Shown here piece by piece: positions 1-7,577 of a stretch of 10,228 bases of DNA. The position numbers were made by a program, and so were the translations under genes. Position 1 is the first letter of the stretch. Every line of letters begins with the position of its first letter. Below the pieces are notes generated by a model. It saw only the letters and a list, made by a program, of their open reading frames with translations, was not told the origin of the DNA and did not search any database. Source of the DNA: Clostridiales bacterium (GTDB lineage: Bacteria; Bacillota; Clostridia; Oscillospirales; Oscillospiraceae); NCBI GenBank assembly GCA_020861055.1, contig JAJBTD010000062.1:1-10228 (forward strand). Direction: 5' to 3'.

Positions 1-110
1 CGAAAGTTGTCCTTTCTTCTTTCCCTAAGTGTAAAGTATGATTGACGATCCTACATGATTTTCTTTTTTCAGCGAAAATTTTACGGAGGATCTGCACATC
101 TTCCCATGCA
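1..110. promoter_or_regulatory. AT-rich intergenic stretch, possible upstream region of a divergent gene
   Basis: This stretch is much richer in A and T than the rest of the window and has no plausible gene. Read on the minus strand, its left end gives a purine run followed by AAAGGACAACTTTCG, which looks like a ribosome binding site a few bases before a start codon just outside the window. Further back on the same strand, CATACT lies about 30 bases upstream of that site and could be a -10 box, but I find no good -35 partner. A divergent minus-strand gene beyond position 1 is therefore possible but unproven. Confidence 0.3.
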
Positions 111-248
111 CCTTTGACAAACGTAACTGTCTCCTCTCTCTGAAAGCTTGCTTTGCGTTTGGCCGGTATGTTCTATCTCATTTCGGGAAAACTGAAAGCA
201 GGGATGGAATAATGCCGCAGCTGCGCGGCGTCTTACAGGAGAAACATT
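111..248 (+). promoter_or_regulatory. 5' leader and presumed promoter region of the glucan synthase gene
   Basis: This is the only non-coding space upstream of the large gene, so its promoter should lie here or in the first 110 bases. A perfect TTGACA sits at 114-119, but nothing resembling TATAAT is found 16-18 bases downstream. A second weak pair is TTGCTT at 148-153 and TTCTAT at 171-176 with a 17-base spacer. I cannot choose between them. A small hairpin, GCCGC/GCGGC with a six-base loop (214-229), lies just before the ribosome binding site. It is not followed by a T-run, so it is not a terminator. Confidence 0.35.
236..241 (+). promoter_or_regulatory. Ribosome binding site for the glucan synthase gene
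   Basis: CAGGAG lies seven bases before the ATG at 249. It supports that ATG as the start. The next in-frame part of the protein already shows family similarity, and no better site is found nearby. Confidence 0.75.
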
Positions 249-3200
249 ATGAATGTGAACGAACTGCGCCGGGCCGGAAGGGAGGAGGCGTCCTCCTGGA
301 TGACCCAAGGCGTCCTGTCTGAGCGGCTCCTGGCGTATCAGGTCAGAGATGACCTGGCGGCAGTGGAGGCTGTCTGCCGCCGCCTGGAGACGGAGAATGG
401 AGGAGAACCGGCCAGAGCCTGGCTGCTGGACAACCGCTATCTGGCCCGACAGACCGCGGAGCTGCGGCGGACGGTGGGCCGAAAAAAGCTTCCCGCCCTT
501 CAACGGGAGGAGCGGCAGCTGCGCCTGCTCCGTGTGGGGGAAGCTCTGGCTGAACTGATTCCTTTGAACCAGGAGAGTTTGATTGCTTTCCTCTCCGGTA
601 TTCAGGAGGTGGAGCCGCTGACGGAGAGGGAGCTTGCCCTGCTGCCTCAGGCGCTGGGGGCGGGTCTGCTCCACAGCCTGCGCTCTTCTGCGGAGCGGTT
701 GGAGGAGCTGATGTGCCAGGGAGAACCCACAGACGCACTGGAATGTCCTCTCCGGAGACTGACCGGCTCCCTCCGGGCGCTGCATCAGGGGAAGCTGGTG
801 CCGGAGCTGGAATCGCTGAGCGTGGTGGACAGCATCTTTCGTCAGGACCCCTCCGGCGTCTACCCCAAAATGACGGCGGACAGCCGATGCGCCTACCGGT
901 CTGCCCTCTGTCGCCTGGCCGGGAAACGGGGCATGAGCGAGACGGCCTGCGCTCAGCAGCTGCTGGACCTGGCACGTCAGGGAACGGAGCGGGGAGATCA
1001 CATCGGCGCCTACCTGTTCCCCCAGGCGGAGGAGCAGCGGCGGGGACGGGTCAGGGCAGGCTGGTATATCGGCGGCGTGTTGTCCGTCACCACTGTACTG
1101 GCCCTCGGACTGGGTATGATTCTGGGGATGTGGTGGACCGCTTTGCTGCTCTGGCTGCCCGTCTCCGAACTGGTGAAAAATGGGGTGGATTTTCTGCTCC
1201 TGCGCCTGGTCCCGCCCAGACCGGTATTCCGAATGGAGCTGCGCCACGGCGTTCCCAGGGAGGGCCGCACCCTCTGCGTGATCGCTGCCCTGCTCACAGG
1301 AGAGCGAGCGGTGGACGAGTTGCTCAAAAAGCTGGAGCGCTACGCTCTGGCCAACCGCACTGCCGGAGAACAGGTGACCTATGGCCTGTTGGCAGATCTT
1401 CCGGACAGAGATCGCCCCATGGACGATGGCGACAGAGCGTTGGTTGACCGGGCAGCGGCAGGGATGGAGATGCTGAACCGGCGGTATCAGGGGCAGTTCT
1501 GCCTCCTGTTCCGGGAACCGATGCTGGAGAAACGGGAAGGGCGCTATCGGGGACGGGAGCGCAAGCGGGGGGCCGTGCTGGATACGATCCGCTTTCTCCG
1601 GGGGAGGCGATGCGAGCTGGAGCTGCTGGCCGGGGAGCGAGAGCGAGTCACCGGCGTCCGATACCTGCTGGTACTGGATGGGGACACGGTGCTGACCATG
1701 GAGTCGGTGATCGAGCTGGTGGGCGCTGCGCTGCACCCGTTGAACGTTCCCCATATCGACCCGGAGCGGCGGATAGTGACGGCGGGCTATGGCATCCTAC
1801 AGCCACGGGTGGAGACGGAGCTTTCCACTCAGCCCGCCAGCGTCTTTGCCCGCCTGTTCGGCGGCCTGGCGGGACTGGACCCCTACGGCGGGGCGGTCAG
1901 CGACCTGTATCACGACCTCTTTGACCAGGCCAGCTTTCTGGGCAAGGGCCTGCTCCATGTGGAGGCCTTCGGCTTCTGTATGGACGGACGGTTCCCCAGG
2001 GGGCAAATCCTCTCTCACGATCTGCTGGAGGGAAGCTATCTCCGCACCGGCTGGGTCAGCCGCACGGAGCTGATGGACTCCTTCCCGGAGAGCGTCCGGC
2101 CCTGGCTGGAGCGGAGTCGCCGCTGGATACGGGGGGACTGGCAGCTCCTGAGCTGGCTGGGCCGCCGGGTAAAGAACGAGGCGGGGGAGCGGGAGGAAAA
2201 CCCCATCACCCCCGTGGCAAAATGGAAGCTGGCGGACAACCTGCGCCGCTCTCTGGTGCCTCCGGCTACTCTGCTATCTCTGCTGCTGGGGCTGTTTTTG
2301 GGGGGACGGCTGTTTCTCTGGGGGGCGGCAGTCGCCCTGCTCTCCCTTGCCACACGTCCGCTGACAGCTGTGGCCGACCTGCTTTGGCGGCGGGGGAGAG
2401 GCAGCTTTCGCCGATATCATTCCGGCATCTACTCCGGCGTCTCCGGGGAGCTGCTCCGCACGGCAGCCCAGCTTCTGCTCCTGCCGGTGCAGGGATGGAC
2501 AGCTCTCTCCGCTGTCATCCTGGCCCTCTGGCGAACCTTTGTCAGCCGCCGTCATCTGCTGGACTGGGTGACCAGCGATCAGAGCGGCAGCCGGAACACC
2601 GGCCCTGTCCGTTGGTTCCTTCGGTTCTGGCCTGCGGAGGCGGCCGGACTGGCGGCGCTGCTCTCTGGCACGATATCCGGCTTGATTTTGGGAGCTGCCT
2701 GGCTGATCTCGCCCCTCCTGTTTGCCAGGTGGAGTCAGCCGCCCAAAGAGGAGGCGCCTCTTCCGGAGAGGGACAGGGCCTTTCTGCTCCACGAGGGAGC
2801 GCTTATCTGGCGGTACTTTGACCATTGGCTTCGACCGGAGTACCACTGGCTCATCCCGGACAACGTCCAGGCCCTGCCGGATACCGGAGCGGCTCTGCGC
2901 ACCTCTCCCACCAACCTGGGCCTTGCGCTGCTCTCCTGTCTGGCCGCCGTTGATCTGGAGCTGACCTCACCCCAGCGGGCGCTGGAGCTGATGGAGCGCC
3001 AGCTGAATACCTTGGAGGGCCTGGAGCGTTGGCACGGCCATTTCTACAACTGGTACGACATCAGAACGGCAGCGCCCCTCTCCCCCCGGTATGTCTCCAC
3101 TGTGGACAGCGGCAACCTCTGTGCTGACCTCATCGCTCTGGAGGCGGGACTGGGGGAGCTGGGCCGACCGGACCTGGCGGACCGGGCGGCAGCGCTGGCG

Positions 3201-6200
3201 GGAGAGATGGATTTCTCCCTGCTGTTCGATGCCCGGTGCGGCTTGTTCTTCATCGGCTACAGCGAGCAGAGCAAGACCTATGACCGTGGGCACTACGACC
3301 TGATGGCCAGCGAAGCCCGTCTTACCAGCTATCTGGCGGTGGCCAGGGGAGACGTGCCGCCCCGGCACTGGCGGCGGCTGTCACGGGCAGTAGCCAGAGC
3401 GGACGGCTACACCGGCATGGTCTCCTGGTCGGGGACTATGTTTGAATATCTCATGCCCCAGCTTCTGCTGCCCTGCTGCCAGGACTCCCTCCTGTCAGAG
3501 ACGCTGACCTTCTGCGTGGACCAGCAGCGGCGCTTCGCCCGGCGGCACGGTATCCCCTGGGGTGTCTCGGAGTCTGCCTTTTACGCCCTGGATGGGGCAC
3601 AGGTCTACCAGTATAAGGCCCACGGCGTCCCGGTGCTGGGCCTGTGCCGCAGCAGACCGGGGGAGCTGGTGACAGCCCCCTATGCTGCCTTCCTGGCCCT
3701 GATGGTAGAACCACGGCAGGCGACGGCCAATCTTCGACGCTTTCGGGCGCTGGGGGCGGAGGGTCGGTACGGACTCTACGAGGCGCTGGACTACACTGCA
3801 TCCAGAGGGGGGACGAGAAACAGCCCCCTGATGGTGCAGAGCTGGATGGCCCACCATCTGGGGATGAGCCTGCTGGCTGTGGACAACGCACTGGACAGCA
3901 GTCCCATGGTACGGCGGTTTTTCCGGGATGCGCGGATGGCCTCTGCCTGGGAGCTGCTCCAGGAGCGCATCCCGGTGGGAGCGGAACCGGTGCGCCGCCC
4001 GGTCTGGGAGGGACATCATACCAGCCCTCGTCGGACGCCTCGCCCCTGGAGCCGCAGGGGAAGCGGTTTGGAGCAGAGCGACCCGGTATGGGGCCTGCTG
4101 TCCAACGGAGGATATACCGTCCTGTTGTCGGCAGGGGGACAGGGAGTCAGCCGCTCCGGCGAGAGCATCCTCCTGCATCCGGATGGAATTCAGGTGCAGG
4201 TGGAGACGGACAAGGGCATTCTGACCGCCTTTCCCCGGACCTCCGGGGACGAGAGCTTGTTCTGGGATTTCCAGGCGGGGACGGCGGAACTGCAATTGCA
4301 GGCCGAGGGCTTCACCGTCACTCAGAAGGTGGTGGTAGACCGCCTCCGCAACGGAGAGGACCGCACCGTCACCTTGACCGTCCGGCAGAACGCAGCGGGG
4401 ACGCTGAAGCTTCTGCTCCGTCCGATGCTGGACCGCTGGGACAGCTACGCCGCCCACCCCGCTTTCTCCCGGATGTGCGTGGAGAGCAGGTATATCGGCT
4501 CCGGCGTCCAATTCGCCCGCCGGGAGGGGAGAGGAACGCCCCAGCCGGTGCTTACCGTCCTGTGGGACAGGCCGGAGGCGGGGTGGACGACCAACCGGGA
4601 GCGGTATCTCACCGCCGGAACTTTGGCCCATACCGTCCGGGAGGGAACCGTTCTGGACCCCTGTCTCGCCCTGGAACTGCCCTTTGACCTCCGGACGGGG
4701 GAGCGGGTATCCCTTCGGCTGGCCGTCGCGGCGGGGGTCCGGGAGGACAGCCTGCTCACCGCCCAAGGCATCCTCGCCCTCCGTCGGCCCACCCCGTCGC
4801 CTCTGTTGGACCGGCTGAGTCAGGGGATGGAACGGGAGTCAGTCACTGCCGCCTTTGTCCTCCTCTCCCGGCTCCAGTCTCCCGGCCCCCTGGGCCGGGA
4901 GGGGAGTGTGGAGGGGCAGCAGTCCCTCTGGCCCTTCGGCATCTCCGGGGACCTCCCCATCGTCACCTGTCTGGTGCAGGAGAACGCCCTGGAGCCGGGA
5001 ATGACCCTGATCGCCCAGCACCGGCTGCTCTCCCGGCTGGGCTATGCCTTCGACCTGGCGCTGCTGCTGACGGAGTCGGGGGATTACCGGGAGCCACTGA
5101 AAAGTCTGGTCAGCCGCCGCCTGGAGGAAACCGGAAACCGTCTGGGGCAAAAGGGCGGGATACACCTGATCTCCGGCCCGGCAAAGCGGTGGGAAGCTAT
5201 CCTGGGTATGTCCCATCTCAATCTCCGTCCGGGGGACCGGCTGACCCAGCTGGAGCATTTTACCGGCTGTCCTGCCCGCTGGGAGCGGCCAGCCGCGCCG
5301 GCGCAGGCCCCTCGATGTCACTGGGAGGAGCACGCCTTTGTCCTGGAGACCGGAGGTGGGCTGCCGCCTCTGCGGTGGAGCCATCCTCTGGTCAGCGACT
5401 GGTTCGGCTGGCGCGGCGACGAGGCGGGGACCGGCCATCTCTGGTATCAAAACGCCCAGATGGACCAGCTCTCCCCATGGCAAAACGACCCCATCGCCAC
5501 TACAGGCCCGGAGGACATCCTCCTCTCCTGGTCGGGAGGTCGGGCCTCCCTCTTTGCCCGGCGGGACGGGCGGAACACTGTCGTCACCTATGGCCCCGGC
5601 TATGCCGTCTGGCGGAAGAAGCTGGAGGGGATTACCACAACCGTCATCGCCTTCGTCCCCCCGGAGACAGCCCAGCGGCTCTTTCTGGTGGAGACGGAGG
5701 GGGCCGGTCCGGAAGACCGGCTGATCTGGCGTTTCACGGCCAAGCTGTCCCACCGGGACAGCCAGATGCCCTGGGTGCAGGTATCCGAGGAAGAATGCTG
5801 TCTCCGGCTGACCAATCCGGCGGGGACCATGCCGGGGCAGGCCCTCCTGCTCTCTGCTCAGCCCGGTTTTATCGGCTGGCGCTGGGCGGAGGGCGTGCTG
5901 GAGCTGACCCTTCCCGCAGACCGGGTTGTTGTACTGTCTGCGGGGATGGAAGGGGACAAAAGGCAGCCCTCCCTGTCGCCTGACGCCGTCCGGCAGGCGC
6001 TGGAGCAGACGAAAGCCTGGTGGCTGAAAAAAACCGCCGTCCTGACAGTGCGCACGCCGGAGGCAGCCCTGAACCACTATCTGTCCTTCTGGGGCCCATA
6101 TCAGGTGTTGGCGGGACGGCTTTACGGGAGAAACGGCCTCTATCAGTGCGGCGGGGCCTACGGCTTCCGTGACCAGCTCCAGGATGCACTGGCGCTCATC

Positions 6201-6281
6201 CCCTTTGCTCCGGAGCAGGCCAAAGAGCAGCTGCTGCGGGCGGCGGGGTGCCAGTTCCGGGAGGGAGACGTGCTTCACTGA
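249..6281 (+). CDS. ndvB: N-terminal 2010-residue product: membrane GT84 glucosyltransferase plus GH189 cyclization domain, truncated in GH94
   Basis: This is the protein made if the TGA terminates. Residues 1-270 match the family N-terminus (WLLDN near 57, DPSGVY near 200). Hydrophobic segments lie near 272-318, 668-710, 740-765 and 796-830. The glycosyltransferase core carries DGD (477-479), HD (590-591) and RRWIRGDW (624-631), equivalent to the D, DxD, TED-like and [Q/R]xxRW elements of processive GT2-fold enzymes. The glycoamylase/GH189 domain (about 845-1245) has RTSPTN near 884, HFYNWYD near 930, STVDSGN near 950, MFEY (Glu1066), WGVSES (Glu1108) and GLYEALDY (Glu1178). In GH189 two conserved Glu residues are catalytic; I cannot assign which of these three. 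Beta-sandwich-like regions lie near 1278-1490 and 1690-1930. The GH94 barrel begins near 1936 and includes GFRDQLQD (1972-1979). The chain then stops at a GDVLH motif, before the GH94 general acid. Glucan synthesis and cyclization could survive; phosphorolysis should not. Confidence 0.8.
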   Translation: MNVNELRRAGREEASSWMTQGVLSERLLAYQVRDDLAAVEAVCRRLETENGGEPARAWLLDNRYLARQTAELRRTVGRKKLPALQREERQLRLLRVGEALAELIPLNQESLIAFLSGIQEVEPLTERELALLPQALGAGLLHSLRSSAERLEELMCQGEPTDALECPLRRLTGSLRALHQGKLVPELESLSVVDSIFRQDPSGVYPKMTADSRCAYRSALCRLAGKRGMSETACAQQLLDLARQGTERGDHIGAYLFPQAEEQRRGRVRAGWYIGGVLSVTTVLALGLGMILGMWWTALLLWLPVSELVKNGVDFLLLRLVPPRPVFRMELRHGVPREGRTLCVIAALLTGERAVDELLKKLERYALANRTAGEQVTYGLLADLPDRDRPMDDGDRALVDRAAAGMEMLNRRYQGQFCLLFREPMLEKREGRYRGRERKRGAVLDTIRFLRGRRCELELLAGERERVTGVRYLLVLDGDTVLTMESVIELVGAALHPLNVPHIDPERRIVTAGYGILQPRVETELSTQPASVFARLFGGLAGLDPYGGAVSDLYHDLFDQASFLGKGLLHVEAFGFCMDGRFPRGQILSHDLLEGSYLRTGWVSRTELMDSFPESVRPWLERSRRWIRGDWQLLSWLGRRVKNEAGEREENPITPVAKWKLADNLRRSLVPPATLLSLLLGLFLGGRLFLWGAAVALLSLATRPLTAVADLLWRRGRGSFRRYHSGIYSGVSGELLRTAAQLLLLPVQGWTALSAVILALWRTFVSRRHLLDWVTSDQSGSRNTGPVRWFLRFWPAEAAGLAALLSGTISGLILGAAWLISPLLFARWSQPPKEEAPLPERDRAFLLHEGALIWRYFDHWLRPEYHWLIPDNVQALPDTGAALRTSPTNLGLALLSCLAAVDLELTSPQRALELMERQLNTLEGLERWHGHFYNWYDIRTAAPLSPRYVSTVDSGNLCADLIALEAGLGELGRPDLADRAAALAGEMDFSLLFDARCGLFFIGYSEQSKTYDRGHYDLMASEARLTSYLAVARGDVPPRHWRRLSRAVARADGYTGMVSWSGTMFEYLMPQLLLPCCQDSLLSETLTFCVDQQRRFARRHGIPWGVSESAFYALDGAQVYQYKAHGVPVLGLCRSRPGELVTAPYAAFLALMVEPRQATANLRRFRALGAEGRYGLYEALDYTASRGGTRNSPLMVQSWMAHHLGMSLLAVDNALDSSPMVRRFFRDARMASAWELLQERIPVGAEPVRRPVWEGHHTSPRRTPRPWSRRGSGLEQSDPVWGLLSNGGYTVLLSAGGQGVSRSGESILLHPDGIQVQVETDKGILTAFPRTSGDESLFWDFQAGTAELQLQAEGFTVTQKVVVDRLRNGEDRTVTLTVRQNAAGTLKLLLRPMLDRWDSYAAHPAFSRMCVESRYIGSGVQFARREGRGTPQPVLTVLWDRPEAGWTTNRERYLTAGTLAHTVREGTVLDPCLALELPFDLRTGERVSLRLAVAAGVREDSLLTAQGILALRRPTPSPLLDRLSQGMERESVTAAFVLLSRLQSPGPLGREGSVEGQQSLWPFGISGDLPIVTCLVQENALEPGMTLIAQHRLLSRLGYAFDLALLLTESGDYREPLKSLVSRRLEETGNRLGQKGGIHLISGPAKRWEAILGMSHLNLRPGDRLTQLEHFTGCPARWERPAAPAQAPRCHWEEHAFVLETGGGLPPLRWSHPLVSDWFGWRGDEAGTGHLWYQNAQMDQLSPWQNDPIATTGPEDILLSWSGGRASLFARRDGRNTVVTYGPGYAVWRKKLEGITTTVIAFVPPETAQRLFLVETEGAGPEDRLIWRFTAKLSHRDSQMPWVQVSEEECCLRLTNPAGTMPGQALLLSAQPGFIGWRWAEGVLELTLPADRVVVLSAGMEGDKRQPSLSPDAVRQALEQTKAWWLKKTAVLTVRTPEAALNHYLSFWGPYQVLAGRLYGRNGLYQCGGAYGFRDQLQDALALIPFAPEQAKEQLLRAAGCQFREGDVLH
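6279..6281 (+). other. In-frame TGA at a conserved Trp codon of the GH94 domain
   Basis: The codons read GAC GTG CTT CAC TGA TGG CAC. Family members carry a G-D-V-x-H-W-W-H motif here, so TGA stands in place of the first Trp and the second Trp and His follow directly in frame. One G-to-A change in TGG explains it. The ymfF and ymfH genes in this window both end in TGA at normal family lengths, so TGA is an ordinary stop in this organism. By eye I see no stable stem-loop in the 40 bases downstream that would suggest a selenocysteine insertion element. The base after TGA is T, not the C that favours readthrough. Confidence 0.85.
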
Positions 6282-6398
6282 TGGCACAGCTCGGCGGATG
6301 GTGGGATTCAGGGGGTACGCACACGCATCTCCGACGATCTGCTGTGGCTCCCCTACGCTCTGGGGCGGTACACTGAGGAGACAGGGGACCGAGTCCTG

Positions 6399-7547
6399 AT
6401 GACCATCCAGGTCCCGTATCTGGACGGACCGCCCCTGAGCGCCGATGAGAAAGTGCGGTATGATCTGTACCGGCCCTCGGATAGCGAGGATGGCTTATAT
6501 GGTCACGGGGTTCAGGCTGTGGAATGTGTCCTGAACCGGGGCTTGGGCAGTCATGGCCTGTGCCTGATGGGGACGGGCGACTGGAACGACGGCATGAACC
6601 GGATGGGGGCCGAGGGCAGAGGGGAGAGCGTCTGGCTCACCTGGTTTCTTGCCCTGACCCTGCGGACCTTTGCTCCCCTGTGCCGGATAGTGGGAGACGC
6701 CCAGCGGGCGGAGCGGTATGAGCGCCTTGCCGATGCGCTGTGCCAGTCGGCGGACAGAGCATGGGATGGGGAATGGTATCTCCGGGGCTACGATGACGAC
6801 GGCAGACCGATAGGCAGCCGCGAGAACCGGGAGTGCGCGATAGACTCCATCTCTCAATCCTTCTCCGTCCTGGCGGGAGGACCTGACCCGGCCCGTTCCC
6901 ACCGGGCAGTGCTGGCGGCGGACGACCGGCTGCACGACCGGGCGCACCGTCTCATCAAACTGCTGGATCCGCCCTTCCGGGGGGAGAGCGACCCCGGCTA
7001 TATCCGTGTCTATCCCTCCGGTTTGCGGGAAAACGGCGGACAGTACACCCACGCCGCCTGCTGGCTGGCCATGGCCCTCCTGCGCACCGGAGAGCGGGAG
7101 CGGGGGACTGAACTGCTTTTAGACATCCTTCCTGAGAGGCATCCCCATGAGGTCTATCTGGGGGAGCCGTATGTCCTTGCGGGAGATGTATACACCGCCC
7201 CCGGACAGGAGGGCCGCTGCGGCTGGAGCTGGTACACCGGGGCCGCCGGATGGTACTGCCAGTGCGCCATAGGCGACCTGTTGGGCCTCCGGCTCCGGGA
7301 GGGGCTGCTGTATCTGGAGCCAAACCTGCCAAAAGACTGGCCGGGGTACGAGGCGACCTGGCGGGGAGAGGGCTTTACCCTGGACATCCGGGTGGTCCGG
7401 GGCGGCGTCCCCGTCGGCCTGACCCTGGACGGGACGCCGTGGGAGGGAGGCGTTCCCCTGAAAACCCTTCGGGGCAGTCATGAAATCTATCTCTCCCTGG
7501 ATTCACCGTCAAAAAACAGTGGTGAAAACCGGGAAACGGATGTATAA
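6399..7547 (+). CDS. C-terminal GH94 phosphorylase portion of the glucan synthase, separated by the TGA
   Basis: Homology begins right after the TGA at 6282 (WH, then VRTRISDDLLW), so the ATG at 6399 is only the first downstream in-frame ATG, not a true gene start. No good ribosome binding site precedes it, and separate translation is doubtful. The encoded part holds the GH94 catalytic heart: GDWNDGMN with Asp2111 and Asp2114 (numbered from 249), where the family general acid lies; GGQYTHA with His2268; and WSWYTGAAGW with Ser2327 and Thr2330. In GH94 phosphorylases the latter two motifs contact phosphate. There are no further stops or frameshifts over 421 codons. The last 20 or so residues are polar and do not look conserved. 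Whether this part is ever made depends on UGA readthrough or correction of the sequence. Confidence 0.6.
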   Translation: MTIQVPYLDGPPLSADEKVRYDLYRPSDSEDGLYGHGVQAVECVLNRGLGSHGLCLMGTGDWNDGMNRMGAEGRGESVWLTWFLALTLRTFAPLCRIVGDAQRAERYERLADALCQSADRAWDGEWYLRGYDDDGRPIGSRENRECAIDSISQSFSVLAGGPDPARSHRAVLAADDRLHDRAHRLIKLLDPPFRGESDPGYIRVYPSGLRENGGQYTHAACWLAMALLRTGERERGTELLLDILPERHPHEVYLGEPYVLAGDVYTAPGQEGRCGWSWYTGAAGWYCQCAIGDLLGLRLREGLLYLEPNLPKDWPGYEATWRGEGFTLDIRVVRGGVPVGLTLDGTPWEGGVPLKTLRGSHEIYLSLDSPSKNSGENRETDV

Positions 7548-7548
7548 T
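7520..7548 (+). promoter_or_regulatory. Candidate promoter of the ymfF-ymfH-lgt operon
   Basis: A perfect TATAAT lies at 7543-7548 and overlaps the TAA stop of the glucan synthase frame. The best -35 at a 17-base spacer is TGGTGA (7520-7525), which is weak. The local A-rich stretch (7510-7548) stands out from the GC-rich surroundings. Transcription would start near 7555, leaving a leader of about 43 bases before the ymfF start. This would let the housekeeping genes be expressed independently of the damaged upstream gene. Confidence 0.45.
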
Positions 7549-7577
7549 GGTTTCATTGAATGAGCGCAGAACTGCCC

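Larger units (their letters stand above)
249..7547 (+). pseudogene. ndvB: Cyclic beta-1,2-glucan synthase family gene (GT84-GH189-GH94), interrupted by one in-frame TGA
   Basis: The frame that begins at 249 is interrupted only by the TGA at 6279-6281 and otherwise stays open to a TAA at 7545-7547, giving 2432 codons. From memory of the family, Brucella Cgs and Agrobacterium ChvB are about 2800-2870 residues, so this is a compact version. These enzymes build linear beta-1,2-glucan from UDP-glucose at the cytoplasmic membrane, close it into rings, and use the GH94 domain to trim chains by phosphorolysis. All family domains appear in the usual order: N-terminal region, GT domain, membrane segments, GH189 domain, two beta-sandwich regions and a GH94 (alpha/alpha)6 barrel. 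Family motifs continue on both sides of the TGA in the same frame. I therefore read this as one gene with a nonsense change, although readthrough or a sequencing error is possible. No partner exporter of the NdvA/Cgt type is present in the window. Confidence 0.85.

Noticed and set aside
114..119. TTGACA as a definite -35 box
   Set aside because: The hexamer is perfect, but no -10-like sequence lies at 16-18 bases, so I did not annotate it as a promoter by itself.
168..212. 14-codon leader peptide upstream of the glucan synthase gene
   Set aside because: There is no ribosome binding site before the ATG and no attenuator-like structure or regulatory codon run, so it is probably chance.
214..229. 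GCCGC/GCGGC hairpin as a terminator or riboswitch part
   Set aside because: The stem is only five base pairs, no T-run follows, and no other paired elements surround it.
81..1754. Long minus-strand open frame of 557 codons, and similar antisense frames at 3495-4766, 4839-6287 and 8640-9503
   Set aside because: They lie opposite firmly assigned coding sequence, have low-complexity Q/P/R/G-rich translations without domains, and are expected in GC-rich coding DNA where stop codons are rare.
6279..6281. Genome-wide reassignment of TGA to Trp
   Set aside because: ymfF and ymfH both end with TGA at normal family lengths and use TGG for Trp.
6279..6325. Selenocysteine codon with a downstream SECIS element
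   Set aside because: The family has Trp, not Cys, at this position, and I see no stable stem-loop with a plausible apical loop in the following 40 bases. A folding program could confirm this.
6281..6374. ATG overlapping the TGA (TGATG) as a coupled restart
   Set aside because: It is in a different frame from the GH94 sequence and terminates after about 30 codons with no recognisable product.
6399..6401. ATG as an independent start of a C-terminal protein
   Set aside because: Homology starts over 100 bases upstream, right after the TGA, and there is no good ribosome binding site. I kept the open frame in the annotation only as the separated 3' part.
7547..7549. ATG at 7547 as the ymfF start
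   Set aside because: It overlaps the previous stop (TAATG) but lacks a good ribosome binding site. The extra 17 residues are polar and unlike the family, and the strong AAAAGGAGGAG points to 7598. TAATG coupling is not fully excluded.
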